From assembly GCF_000732325.1 (NCBI RefSeq), contig NZ_BBIW01000007.1, forward strand, positions 124,001 to 188,000: a DNA stretch of 64,000 nucleotides. The letters run 5' to 3'. Below are positions 9,081-18,100 of this stretch, piece after piece (position 1 is the stretch's first letter; each line of letters opens with the position of its first letter). The notes below the pieces were generated by a model. It saw only the letters and a list, made by a program, of their open reading frames with translations. It ran no database searches and was not told the origin of the DNA. Source of the DNA: Paenibacillus sp. TCA20 (lineage in GTDB: Bacteria > Bacillota > Bacilli > Paenibacillales > Paenibacillaceae). Both the position numbers and the translations under genes were made by a program.

Positions 9081-10627
9081 GACAATTGTCCCGCTTCCGT
9101 AGCTTTGCCCATATAGTTCTTCCTAGGATGCTTCCGCGCATCCGCCTCCTGTATGAGCCTTACACTGATCTTGGCTGATTCAAATATCGTAGGCAGACCG
9201 CTGCCGGGATGCGTTCCTCCCCCAACCAGGTAGAGACTGTCCACTTCCTCGAATTGATTATGGGGTCTTAGATACATCATTTGATCAAGCCCATGCGCCA
9301 GATTAAATAAGGCTCCATTATAGATATCAAGCTCCTCTTCCCATTGAAGGGGAGTGAAGAATATTTCTTCCTCGATGTGCTCGGACAGCCCCTTCAGCTC
9401 AGGAATTTGCTCAAGCCGGTTCATCATCGTCTGCCTGATGTCTTCCCGCTGCGCTTCCCAGTCAATCTCTGCGGTCGTATTCGGAGACGGCATCAGCACG
9501 TACAGTGAAGATTTTCCCGGAGGAGCCAGTGTCGGATCCAGCACAGAAGGGTTATGTATATAAATAGAAGGATCCGCGGACAGCGTTTTGTGCACCGTCA
9601 TCTCATCGACATTCTTCCTATAATCCGCTGCAAAATGGACGGAATGATGCGCCAGATCAATCTTCTTGTTCACACCCAAATAGAGCATCGCGCCTGAACA
9701 GGAGTACTTCTTGTTACGAATCTTCTCGGGCGTATACTTCTTCAGTACACCAGGCTCAAACAGATTAAGCATAGACGAGGAAAAATCAGCGTTCAGCACC
9801 ACATGATCGGCATATACCTTCTGTCCGTCATCCAGCAGCACCCCTGCTGCTCTTCCTCCCTCTACCAGAATCTGCTTCACGGGTCTCGAAGTATGAATCC
9901 GGCCGCCGTGCTCCTTGATCACATCCTCCATGGCACGAAACACCTGATTCACACCGCCTTGCGGATGATGAAGCCCGAAATGATGCTCTATATAGGACAG
10001 TATCGTAAAGGTACCGGGACAATCCCAAGCAGACATACCTAGATATTTGGCCTGAAAAGTAAATCCCCAGCGAAGACGTTCGTCCTTGAAATAGCGGGAT
10101 AATCTCCCGTACACGGTATCGTTCAAATGCAAATAAGGCAGTGCCTTGACTGCATCCGATTTAAGATAATCTGTCAGCTTGCCAAAAGGTCTGCGTAACA
10201 GCGGCTCTACCTTCTCATATTTAGCCTTCTCATCCTTCATGAATTGAAGATAATTGTCTTCGTCCCCGGGGAACACACGGGCAATCTCCTTAGCGGTCTT
10301 CGCTTCATCACTGGAAGGCGCGAACACTTTGTCCCCGAAATGAAGAGTATACAGCGGGTCCAGCTGCTGCATATCCACATAGTCATGGAGCGAACGTCCG
10401 ACTTGTGTGAACATCTCTTCAATTAAGTGAGGCATCATCAAGAAAGTAGCGCCTCGGTCAAACTTATACTCCCCCAGCGTTAACCTTGCAGAACGCCCCC
10501 CGATTACAGGTTGCTTCTCATACACATCTACTTCATAGCCTTGCCCTGATAACAACATTGCTGCTGCCAAACCGCCGGGCCCAGCTCCAATCACAATGGC
10601 TTGCTTTTTCTTATGTACAGGCTTCAT
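9077..10627 (-). CDS. crtN: CrtN/CrtI-family carotenoid desaturase (operon-first copy)
   Basis: FAD-dependent desaturase of 516 residues, predicted to introduce conjugated double bonds into the CrtM product. The motif GAGPGGLAAAM lies at about residues 14-24 with EKQPVIGGRS after it. FDRGATFLMMP and the C-terminal LVGGGTHPGSGLPTIFESAK are typical of bacterial phytoene/dehydrosqualene desaturases. It carries a basic C-terminal tail of about 20 residues not seen in the two paralogues here. It is the promoter-proximal gene of the minus-strand carotenoid operon. The ribosome site is AAAGGTG before ATG at 10627. Assignment as the main desaturase is inferred from its first position and CrtI-like sequence. 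Confidence 0.87.
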   Translation of the reverse strand: MKPVHKKKQAIVIGAGPGGLAAAMLLSGQGYEVDVYEKQPVIGGRSARLTLGEYKFDRGATFLMMPHLIEEMFTQVGRSLHDYVDMQQLDPLYTLHFGDKVFAPSSDEAKTAKEIARVFPGDEDNYLQFMKDEKAKYEKVEPLLRRPFGKLTDYLKSDAVKALPYLHLNDTVYGRLSRYFKDERLRWGFTFQAKYLGMSAWDCPGTFTILSYIEHHFGLHHPQGGVNQVFRAMEDVIKEHGGRIHTSRPVKQILVEGGRAAGVLLDDGQKVYADHVVLNADFSSSMLNLFEPGVLKKYTPEKIRNKKYSCSGAMLYLGVNKKIDLAHHSVHFAADYRKNVDEMTVHKTLSADPSIYIHNPSVLDPTLAPPGKSSLYVLMPSPNTTAEIDWEAQREDIRQTMMNRLEQIPELKGLSEHIEEEIFFTPLQWEEELDIYNGALFNLAHGLDQMMYLRPHNQFEEVDSLYLVGGGTHPGSGLPTIFESAKISVRLIQEADARKHPRKNYMGKATEAGQLS

Positions 10628-11059
10628 GTTTTAGGCACACCTTTCTATGTATTTATTAAGATGGGCGGTTATGCTAGACAATATTCATAGACTTTCCAAA
10701 ATATACTCTCCAAGGATATAACCAATATAAAGGCAATAATAATTATTTACACCGGTAGGTTAATTATTAAACAAAAAAAATAAAAAACTTTTTAGACAGC
10801 AAGATTTTTATCTATTTAATGTTTGTATGCAGTTTTAGACTACCAGTAAAATCAACTACCTTATATATATAATGAGGTTATGTGGAGATAAAGTACATTT
10901 ATTATACACAAACAGAATAACCTTGTCGATGCATCTGGGCCTGCTGATTTGCTTCATCTTCCGTATGTTGGCGTTAATAATGTGCAGGATATAGAAATCA
11001 TGTTATATGACTCAACATCTCATCTAATATTTTATACTTTTGAAGGGGCGTCTTCATCC
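10628..11059. other. Divergent AT-rich intergenic region between crtN and the PLD gene
   Basis: About 430 very AT-rich bases separate the carotenoid operon from the divergent PLD-family gene. It must contain both promoters. On the plus strand a TATAAT at 10868-10873 lacks a convincing -35. On the minus strand a sigma-B-like pair is listed separately. The PLD frame is open from 10949, but the first 37 codons are unlike the family and lack a ribosome site, so I treat them as leader. Confidence 0.5.
10749..10772 (-). promoter_or_regulatory. Sigma-B-like promoter candidate for the carotenoid operon
   Basis: Reverse strand shows GTTTAA (10767-10772), a perfect match to the sigma-B -35 element, then 12 bases and CGGTGT (10749-10754), a 4/6 match to GGGTAT. 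Transcription would start about 115 bases before crtN. The staphylococcal crt operon is sigma-B controlled, which makes the match tempting, but many Paenibacillus are thought to lack a classical sigB locus. An AT-rich region gives such matches by chance. Confidence 0.25.
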
Positions 11060-12562
11060 ATGAACAATCTACATCATCCGCATCATTCGCAGGCATCAAG
11101 CTCGGCTGTTCCCAAGAAAAAATTCTCGATAAAAAAGCTCCTGCTCTGGTTTGTTATCCTTAACATACTGTGGCTTGCAGGCGTCATTGTGTACCAAATG
11201 AATAAACCTCTGCCTCAAGGTGTATCCTTCGAGGGACCTGTTCACCATGTAGAAAGTGTAGATTTTCTCGCTGACCTGACGTATCCAGATCCCGAAGCGC
11301 CGGAGGCGTCCGAACGTCATGAACAACGCATCATTAAGCGGATGGAACAGATTGTTCAAGAGGCTGAACAGTTTCTTGTCATCGATATGTTCCTGTTTAA
11401 CCATTATGAGCACGCAAATCAGACATTTCCCCAAGTGAGCAAGCGGTTTACCAATCTGCTGATCAAGAAAAAGCAAGCGAATCCTGATATGGATATCGTA
11501 TTTATTACAGACGAAGTTAACACCAATTACAACTCTCATCCCAACGCCTTGCTGGAACAAATGAAAGCCAGTGGAATCCGGGTAGTGGTAACCAATGTGG
11601 ATCCGCTCAGGGATTCAACCCCCTTCTACTCTGCTGTATGGCGTACATACTTTCAATGGTTTGGTGAACAGGGAACCGGCTGGCTGCCAAATCTCATGGC
11701 CACAAACGGTCCTGATGTGACATTCCGCTCCTATCTCAAGCTGCTAAATGTGAAGGCCAATCACCGCAAGCTTGTAGCCAGTGAACAGACCGCCATCATC
11801 GCTTCTGCCAATATTCACGACGCGAGCGTCTATCACTCCAACATCGCCTTTGAGGTCTCAGGTCCGATTATCGGAGATATTCTCAAGACAGAACAGGCTG
11901 CCATGGACTTATCCTCTGCAGGCAAGCTTCCCGAGTATACTGCACCAGAGAATGCTGAGTCAGGGCCTATTCGCGTGCGCTATCTGACCGAAGGGAAAAT
12001 TGCGAAGCATGCCATTTCCTTAATCGAGCAGTCTCAGCCTGGAGATACCCTATGGATGGGGATGTTTTACTTGGCGGACAAAGCGGTGAAGAATGCCCTG
12101 CTGGCAGCATCGGAGCGGGGAGCAGAGATACGGATTATACTGGATCCGAACGAGAACGCATTTGGACAGAAGAAGATCGGTATTCCTAACCGCCCTGTTG
12201 CCGAAGAGCTGACAGAGAAGTCCAATGGCAGGATCAAGATCAGATGGTATAACACGACCAAGGAGCAATATCATACCAAGCTGCTGTATCTGGAGCGTCA
12301 ATCTGGAGACCATATGATGCTGGGAGGATCAACCAACTTCACTCCCCGTAATTTAAATGACTACAATCTAGAAAACAATCTATGGATCGAGGCCCCTTCA
12401 GACAGCAAAATTGCTGCCGATGTATCTCAATATTTTCATCGCTTATGGAGCAATGAGGACGGTGAATTCACCCTCGATCTATCGGCATATGAGGACCCTA
12501 CTACGTTCTGGACCGGTATTCTGTACAAGATCCAATATACTCTCGGCTTCACTACTTTTTGA
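11060..12562 (+). CDS. Phospholipase D/cardiolipin synthase-like membrane protein
   Basis: PLD-superfamily protein of 500 residues. It has a His-rich N-terminus, a single membrane anchor at about residues 27-46, and then two HKD half-sites: NHRKLVA near residue 234 and YHTKLLYLE near residue 404. Each is followed by the expected Ser/Asn-rich segment (ASANIHDAS, GGSTNFTPRN). The catalytic domain is probably extracytoplasmic. It could be a cardiolipin synthase variant or a phosphatidyl-modifying enzyme; the single anchor differs from the two N-terminal helices of typical ClsA. ATG at 11060 has GAAGGGG upstream. It stands alone, ending at a hairpin terminator. Confidence 0.8.
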   Translation: MNNLHHPHHSQASSSAVPKKKFSIKKLLLWFVILNILWLAGVIVYQMNKPLPQGVSFEGPVHHVESVDFLADLTYPDPEAPEASERHEQRIIKRMEQIVQEAEQFLVIDMFLFNHYEHANQTFPQVSKRFTNLLIKKKQANPDMDIVFITDEVNTNYNSHPNALLEQMKASGIRVVVTNVDPLRDSTPFYSAVWRTYFQWFGEQGTGWLPNLMATNGPDVTFRSYLKLLNVKANHRKLVASEQTAIIASANIHDASVYHSNIAFEVSGPIIGDILKTEQAAMDLSSAGKLPEYTAPENAESGPIRVRYLTEGKIAKHAISLIEQSQPGDTLWMGMFYLADKAVKNALLAASERGAEIRIILDPNENAFGQKKIGIPNRPVAEELTEKSNGRIKIRWYNTTKEQYHTKLLYLERQSGDHMMLGGSTNFTPRNLNDYNLENNLWIEAPSDSKIAADVSQYFHRLWSNEDGEFTLDLSAYEDPTTFWTGILYKIQYTLGFTTF

Positions 12563-12578
12563 TAATCGCTGATCCGAT

Positions 12579-12608
12579 AACCGCTGAATGCTCCTTCGGC
12601 GGTTTTTT
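12579..12608 (+). terminator. Intrinsic terminator after the PLD gene
   Basis: AACCGC pairs with GCGGTT around a 14-base loop and is followed by six T residues. It lies 17 bases after the PLD stop codon. Confidence 0.75.
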
Positions 12609-12649
12609 CCGTATTCTTTATCCTTCAATACATATCCAAACAGAAACAG

Positions 12650-12678
12650 TTGACATAGAACGTCAATTACAATAGACT
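12650..12678 (+). promoter_or_regulatory. Promoter of the TetR-SMR operon
   Basis: Perfect TTGACA at 12650-12655, 17-base spacer, then TAGACT at 12673-12678 (4/6). The downstream edge overlaps the operator palindrome, which makes autorepression likely. Confidence 0.7.
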
Positions 12679-12690
12679 AACGATCGTTAG
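12677..12690. promoter_or_regulatory. TetR operator palindrome
   Basis: CTAACGATCGTTAG is a perfect 14-base palindrome that covers the end of the -10 box and the predicted transcription start of the TetR-SMR operon, immediately before the ribosome site. Position and symmetry fit binding by the TetR protein encoded just downstream. Confidence 0.75.
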
Positions 12691-12704
12691 GTAGGTGAAT
12701 GTTA

Positions 12705-13298
12705 ATGAGCTCAGACAAGATAAAAGAAGCCGCGCTAAGTCAGTTTGCGCTCGAAGGCTATGAAGGGGCCTCTCTCCGCAAAATTGCGGATGAAGTCGGA
12801 ATCAAGAAGCCGTCAATCTACGCGCATTATAAGAATAAGGACGACCTGTTCATCCATGTCGTGGAGTATGTGTTCCAGCTGGAACGCAGACGAATACTGG
12901 CTTATTTTCAGGAGCAGCTCAATAAGCACAGTACGCTTGAGGAATGCCTTCATGGCTTCTTCGATTGGTTTGGGAAAGAATTCGAATCTCAGGACGCCGC
13001 CAAGCTGCTCATGCGGGTCAGCTATTTTCCACCGCCATCCCTGAACTATGAGGTTAGTCATATGGTGTATCCGTTTCTGGATGGCCTGGAGAGAGTGCTC
13101 GCCAAATTTCTGGTGCGTCAATCTTATGAACGCACACACGCAGCTCAAATCGCCATCAGCTATATGACGCTGGTTGACGGCACGACGGTTGAGCTGCTCT
13201 ACGGGGGCATGGAGCGTTATCAGAAACGTGTCGAAGCCGCCTGGCCCGTGTTCTGGCATGGGCTTCAACTTTTTCATACAAAGGAGTCATCTTCATGA
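12705..13298 (+). CDS. TetR/AcrR family repressor of the SMR pair
   Basis: Transcriptional repressor of 197 residues. The N-terminal helix-turn-helix is typical (GASLRKIADEVGIKKPSIYAHYKNKDD, residues about 22-48), and a ligand-binding C-terminal domain follows. ATG at 12705 is preferred because AGGTGA lies six bases before it; another ATG two codons earlier is too close. It is the first gene of an operon with two small multidrug resistance subunits, and its stop overlaps the next start (ATGA). A perfect palindrome at its promoter suggests autoregulation, relieved by a substrate of the pump. Confidence 0.9.
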   Translation: MSSDKIKEAALSQFALEGYEGASLRKIADEVGIKKPSIYAHYKNKDDLFIHVVEYVFQLERRRILAYFQEQLNKHSTLEECLHGFFDWFGKEFESQDAAKLLMRVSYFPPPSLNYEVSHMVYPFLDGLERVLAKFLVRQSYERTHAAQIAISYMTLVDGTTVELLYGGMERYQKRVEAAWPVFWHGLQLFHTKESSS

Positions 13299-13645
13299 AT
13301 CGCAACTGGTTATTTGTCATCCTCGGTGGAGTCATTGAGGTTATTTGGGTCTCGGGCCTAAAGCATGCGGAAACGCCGCTGGAGTGGATTGCTACTGTAG
13401 TATCGATTGCCGTGAGCTTCTGGCTTATTATTCAGGCTGCCAAGCGGCTGCCTGTCGGCACGGTATATGCCGTATTTACCGGACTCGGTACCGCAGGTAC
13501 CGTCATTGCAGAAATGCTCTTATTCGGAGAACCCTTCCGTGTATCCAAAGTACTCTTGATCGCCCTATTGCTGGCCGGTGTAGTTGGACTCAAGCTGGTA
13601 ACGGATCAATCGTCGAAGCAAGAAACGAAAGGAGGTCTGACCTAA
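13295..13645 (+). CDS. SMR family exporter subunit (first of a pair)
   Basis: Small multidrug resistance protein of 116 residues with four membrane helices. The essential membrane-embedded glutamate is present in GGVIEVIW at about residue 14, and the conserved GTVYAVFTGLGTAGTV segment forms helix 3. Paired SMR genes such as ykkCD or ebrAB usually form heterodimeric proton-coupled exporters of cations, quaternary ammonium compounds or guanidinium. It overlaps the TetR gene by four bases. Its C-terminus is extended by a hydrophilic tail relative to the partner, which is typical of asymmetric pairs. Confidence 0.9.
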   Translation: MNRNWLFVILGGVIEVIWVSGLKHAETPLEWIATVVSIAVSFWLIIQAAKRLPVGTVYAVFTGLGTAGTVIAEMLLFGEPFRVSKVLLIALLLAGVVGLKLVTDQSSKQETKGGLT

Positions 13646-13960
13646 ATGGCATGGGCAGCAGTTATTTTTGCAGGTCTGAGTGAAATACTGGGTGTTATCG
13701 GGATCAAAGGAATGTCCTCCGGTAAGGGGAAAAAGTACTTCCTGCTGATGGGCATAAGCTTCCTGGTGAGCTTCTCTCTCCTCTCCTATGCAATGCAGTC
13801 TTTATCTATGGGTACGGCTTATGCTGTATGGACTGGAATTGGCACCGTCGGAAGTACCATTGTTGGAATGTTCATTTTTGGGGAACCTAAAGAAGCGAAG
13901 CGCGTATTGTTTATTGCAATGATCTTGTGCTCCGCTGTCGGACTAAAGCTGATCGGATAA
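13646..13960 (+). CDS. SMR family exporter subunit (second of a pair)
   Basis: Four-helix SMR protein of 104 residues. The key glutamate is in FAGLSEILGVIG near residue 13, with MGTAYAVWTGIGTVGSTIVGM as helix 3. The ATG directly follows the TAA of the first subunit (TAAATG), and AAAGGAGG within the end of the upstream gene serves as the ribosome site. The two subunits would assemble as an antiparallel heterodimer in the membrane. A strong terminator follows. There is no ykkC-type riboswitch upstream of the operon, so control is more likely through the TetR protein than through guanidine. Confidence 0.9.
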   Translation: MAWAAVIFAGLSEILGVIGIKGMSSGKGKKYFLLMGISFLVSFSLLSYAMQSLSMGTAYAVWTGIGTVGSTIVGMFIFGEPKEAKRVLFIAMILCSAVGLKLIG

Positions 13961-13972
13961 GAATCAGTGATA

Positions 13973-14021
13973 GACAAGGGCGTTACAGGAGAAATTTCCT
14001 GATGCACCCTTGTCTTTTTTT
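13973..14021 (+). terminator. Terminator of the TetR-SMR operon
   Basis: GACAAGGG pairs perfectly with CCCTTGTC, an inner AGGA/TCCT helix extends the stem, and seven T residues follow. Confidence 0.85.
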
Positions 14022-14057
14022 GATTACTCATGGTGAGGTCGATACATATTTAAAAAG

Positions 14058-14086
14058 TTGTTTCTCCTGTTTTTTTAAGATATAAT
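14058..14086 (+). promoter_or_regulatory. Promoter of the TetR-RND operon
   Basis: TTGTTT at 14058-14063, exact 17-base spacer, perfect TATAAT at 14081-14086. An inverted repeat begins four bases downstream. Confidence 0.75.
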
Positions 14087-14089
14087 TTT

Positions 14090-14107
14090 TCTGACCCATT
14101 AGTCAGA
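14090..14107. promoter_or_regulatory. TetR operator: TCTGAC-N6-GTCAGA
   Basis: Perfect six-base inverted repeat with a six-base centre, located over the predicted transcription start of the TetR-RND operon. TGAC/GTCA half-sites are common in operators of TetR proteins that control Gram-positive exporters. The protein encoded at 14147 is the obvious ligand. Confidence 0.7.
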
Positions 14108-14146
14108 TTAAGAACCGGAGAGTTCTGAAAAGAGGTGATCCAGGTA

Positions 14147-15064
14147 TTGTCGAACTCAACCACGGATAAGAAAAAACATATTCTAATCGCTGCACTGCAG
14201 CTATTTTCTACGAAAGGCCCTGCTGCAACGTCTATGCAGGAGATCGCTGAGCTGTGCGGCATTTCCAAAGGGACACTGTATCTCCACTACAAATCCAAGG
14301 AAGAGCTTCAGGAAAGCGTGGTCAGCTACTGTATTCAAACGATCTACGACAAGATTGCCGTTGTGGAACGGGAACGCGAGCTGCCTCCACGCGATAAGCT
14401 GCGCAGACAAATTGAAATTCTGCTGGAAAATTTCCTGGAACTCAGAGAGTTCTTCATTGCTCAGATGCTGGATATGGCGAACCAGGGAGATAAGGGATTT
14501 CCTCTGGAGAAATGGCCCGAGGGCATGCTCGCCCACGCCATGAAGTTGTTCAGCCAGAAGATGGTCGATATATATGGTCCAGAAGTGCTTCCTTACTCGG
14601 TTGATCTTGCGCTTCAGCTTCACAGTATGATGGGATCTTACTTGAAGCTGATTGTGACGGAGCTGTTATCCATTCATCTTCACCGGATGGCCGAGTATTT
14701 GGTTGAAACGCTGGATATTATTGCTGAGGCCAAAATTCGCGATCAGCGTGAGCCTTTTATTCCAAAAGATTTATGGCTTCCGTGGGTGGAAGAAAATCTC
14801 CACAAATACGACTCCAAAAAACACCCTCTGTTCCTCATCAAGGAAATCAGGCATGCGGTTCGGAGCAGCGTAGTACTGGAGGAGCGCCTGCGTGAGGACA
14901 CGCTTGATTCGCTTTCTATACTGGAAGACGAGTTCTTCGAGCTTAAGCCCAGACGTGCCATTATTCTCGGCATGATTGCCAATCTGAAGCAGGTAACAGT
15001 CGTTCAAGAGCTTGTCCAAGAGCTCCAGCAAGTGTTCGATATGTATTTGAAGTGGAGAGACTAG
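14147..15064 (+). CDS. TetR/AcrR family regulator of the RND pump
   Basis: Transcriptional regulator of 305 residues, unusually long for TetR proteins (about 200). The helix-turn-helix is at the N-terminus (AATSMQEIAELCGISKGTLYLHYKSKEE). The C-terminal part carries an extra region of about 100 residues of unknown role. I chose TTG at 14147, seven bases after GAGGTGAT; the frame also opens with GTG at 14135, but that codon lies within the ribosome site. It precedes the RND exporter by 49 bases. The operator upstream suggests that it represses both genes, as TetR partners of SwrC-like pumps do. Confidence 0.87.
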   Translation: MSNSTTDKKKHILIAALQLFSTKGPAATSMQEIAELCGISKGTLYLHYKSKEELQESVVSYCIQTIYDKIAVVERERELPPRDKLRRQIEILLENFLELREFFIAQMLDMANQGDKGFPLEKWPEGMLAHAMKLFSQKMVDIYGPEVLPYSVDLALQLHSMMGSYLKLIVTELLSIHLHRMAEYLVETLDIIAEAKIRDQREPFIPKDLWLPWVEENLHKYDSKKHPLFLIKEIRHAVRSSVVLEERLREDTLDSLSILEDEFFELKPRRAIILGMIANLKQVTVVQELVQELQQVFDMYLKWRD

Positions 15065-15113
15065 AAACATGCTTACAACTTTGTGCTAAAGAGAGAGGAG
15101 AAGAAACTTAAGA

Positions 15114-18100
15114 ATGAAAGGGTTTATTAATTTCTCGCTAAAAAACAAATTAGCGATTTGGATTCTGACGATCATCCTGATCTTCACCGGCTTGTACAGC
15201 GGTCTCACGATGAAGCAGGAAACGATACCGAATATCAACGTACCGTTCCTGAGTGTCAATGCCGTATATCCAGGTGCAGCCCCTGAGGCTGTCGTCGAAG
15301 AAGTAACCAAGCCGCTTGAAGAAACACTCCGTAATGTTGAGGGGATCAAGAATATAACATCAACCTCTATGGAGAATGTTGCTTCTGTTAATATTGAATT
15401 CGATTATGGAACCAATCTGGATAATGCAACTGCTGCTGTGCGCGAGGTGCTGAATGATGTTCAGCTTCCAGACGATGCGCAGAAGCCAAGCATTTCCAAG
15501 TTCAGCATTAACTCCTTCCCTGTTGCTTCCATTAGCTTATCTGGAAAGAACGGAGAATCATTGGAGGATTTGACTCGTATTGCCGAGAATGACATCGCCC
15601 CTGCCTTTGAGGACGTGGATGGCGTTGCTTCCGTTCAAATCTCGGGTCAATTTGCGAGAGAAGTAACACTGAATTTCGATGATGCTAAGATGGCAGAGCT
15701 TGGACTTACCCAAGAAACGGTGCAAAATATCGTTCAAGCTTCGTCTATGCGCGCTCCTCTCGGACTCTTTAACCTGGATGATGCCGAGAAGGCTGTCGTT
15801 GTAGACGGCAACATCATTAGTATCGAGGATTTGGAGAACATTGAAATTCCAGCTGTTCCTAGTGGTGCCGGAGCTGGTGCAGGCGCTGACGCGGGCGCTG
15901 GTGCTGGTGCTGACGCAGGCGCGGGTGCTGACGCAGGCGCGGGTGCGGGTGCTGAAGCAGGTGCGGGCGCGGGTGCGGGTGCCGCAGCTGGAATACCTAC
16001 GGTTAAGCTTAGCGAAATTGCTGATATTGAAGTTATTGGTCAGGCCGAGTCGATCTCTCGTACTAACGGCGCAGAATCCCTTGGTTTCGCCATCGTAAAA
16101 GCGAATGATGCCAATACTGTTGATGTAGTCAATGGCGTTAAGGACGCTTCTGCAGACCTTGAAGGACTGTACGATAACATCAACCTGGATCTTCTGCTTG
16201 ACCAGGGCCAACCGATTGAGGATTCCGTTCATACGATGCTCTCCAAAGCATTGTACGGTGCACTCTTTGCGATCATCATTATTCTGATCTTCCTGCGCGA
16301 CTGGCGTTCAACGCTGATCTCCGTCATTTCCATCCCGCTGTCTCTGCTTATTGCACTTACAGTACTGAACTTGATGGATATCACGCTTAATGTCATGACG
16401 CTGGGTGCGATGACTGTAGCGATCGGCCGGGTTGTCGATGACTCCATTGTCGTTATCGAGAATATATATCGACGGTTGGCGCATTCCGGTGAGAAGCTGA
16501 AAGGTCGTGAATTGATCCTCTCCGCAACTCGTGAAATGTTCGTACCGATCATGTCTTCAACGATTGTTACGATTGCCGTATTCCTTCCGCTTGCCCTTGT
16601 CAGCGGTATGGTCGGCGAATTGTTTATGCCGTTTGCACTGACGATGGTATTTGCCTTGCTGGCTTCCTTGGTCGTGGCGATCACGATCGTTCCGGCAATG
16701 GCACATTCCCTCTTCAGAGGCGGAATTAAGAATAAAGTTAATCATGATGAGAAGCCAGGCAAGATGGCTGGCGGATATAAGAAGATTCTGAATTGGACGC
16801 TGAACCATAAGTCCATTACCATTATTGCAGCTGTACTCCTACTGGTAGGCAGCTTGTTCCTGACCCGCTTCATTGGTACCAGCTTCATCCCTGAACAAGG
16901 TACCAACTATACACTGGTAACCTACAGCCCAGAGCCGGGTGCAACACAGGAAACCGTTGAAGAGCGTACGCTTGAAGTCGAAGAATTCATCCTGAATTCT
17001 GAAGGCGTGGAGAGCATGCAATATTCAGTAGGCGGCGGTAACCCGATGGCAGCGATGGGCGGATCGTCCAACTCCGGTCTCTTCTACCTGATCTTTGAAG
17101 ATGGCGTAAGCGTATCTGAAGCGACAGAACCGATCATCGAAGGACTTCAAGAGCGTGTGCCAGAAGGTGAATGGTCCACTCTTGATATGGCAGCCGGCAT
17201 GGGTGGAAACACACTGACCGTCAGCATCTTCGGTGACGATGTGGAACAGATCAAGCCTGTGGCTGATGACATTCTCGAAGTCGTTAAGGCAGATACCGAG
17301 AACTTCGAAAAAGCAGAATCCACGCTTGAAGAAGGCTATGATCAATATACACTTGTAGCTGATCAGCAAAAACTGAGCTCCCTAGGCCTGACAGCAGGTC
17401 AGCTGGCCATGGCGCTTGCTCCGCAAAATGAGCGTCCGGTCCTAACGGAAGTTGAAGTTGATGGCAAGAACTATAATGTGTATATCGAAACAGAAGAGAA
17501 GCAATATGCAAGCATTACTGAAATTGAAGAAGAAACCCTGACTTCCCCACTTGGAATTGAGGTTCCAATCGGAGAAGTGGCTACTGTAGAAGAAGGAACC
17601 GCTCCAGCATCCATTATGCAAATTGATGGAGAAACCGTGGTACAGGTAACAGCAAACATCCTGTCCGCTGATGTAGGTTCTGCTTCAAGTACAGTCGAAG
17701 AAGCAGTGAACAACATGGAGCTGCCTGAAGGCGTTCATGTCGAATTCGGCGGTGTCACTGAGCAGATTAATGAGACCTTCTCACAGCTTGGCCTTGCCAT
17801 GCTGGCGGCAATTGCCATTGTTTATTTCGTACTCGTCGTAACCTTCGGCGGAGGTCTTGCTCCATTTGCAATCCTGTTCTCCCTGCCGTTCACCGTAATT
17901 GGTGCGCTTGTCGGATTGCTTATTACAGGCGAGACACTCAATGTATCGTCCCTCATGGGCGGACTGATGCTGATTGGTATCGTAGTCACGAACGCGATCG
18001 TCTTGATCGACCGTGTTATTCATAAAGAAAAAGAAGGAATGTCTACTAGAGAAGCCTTGCTTGAAGCGGGAACTACCCGTCTTCGTCCGATCCTGATGAC

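Noticed and set aside
10949..11059. N-terminal extension of 37 codons for the PLD gene
   Set aside because: No ribosome site before the first codon and no family resemblance; ATG at 11060 has GAAGGGG upstream.
12600..12700. ykkC-type guanidine riboswitch before the SMR pair
   Set aside because: The conserved ykkC segments are absent, and a promoter plus TetR operator explain the region.
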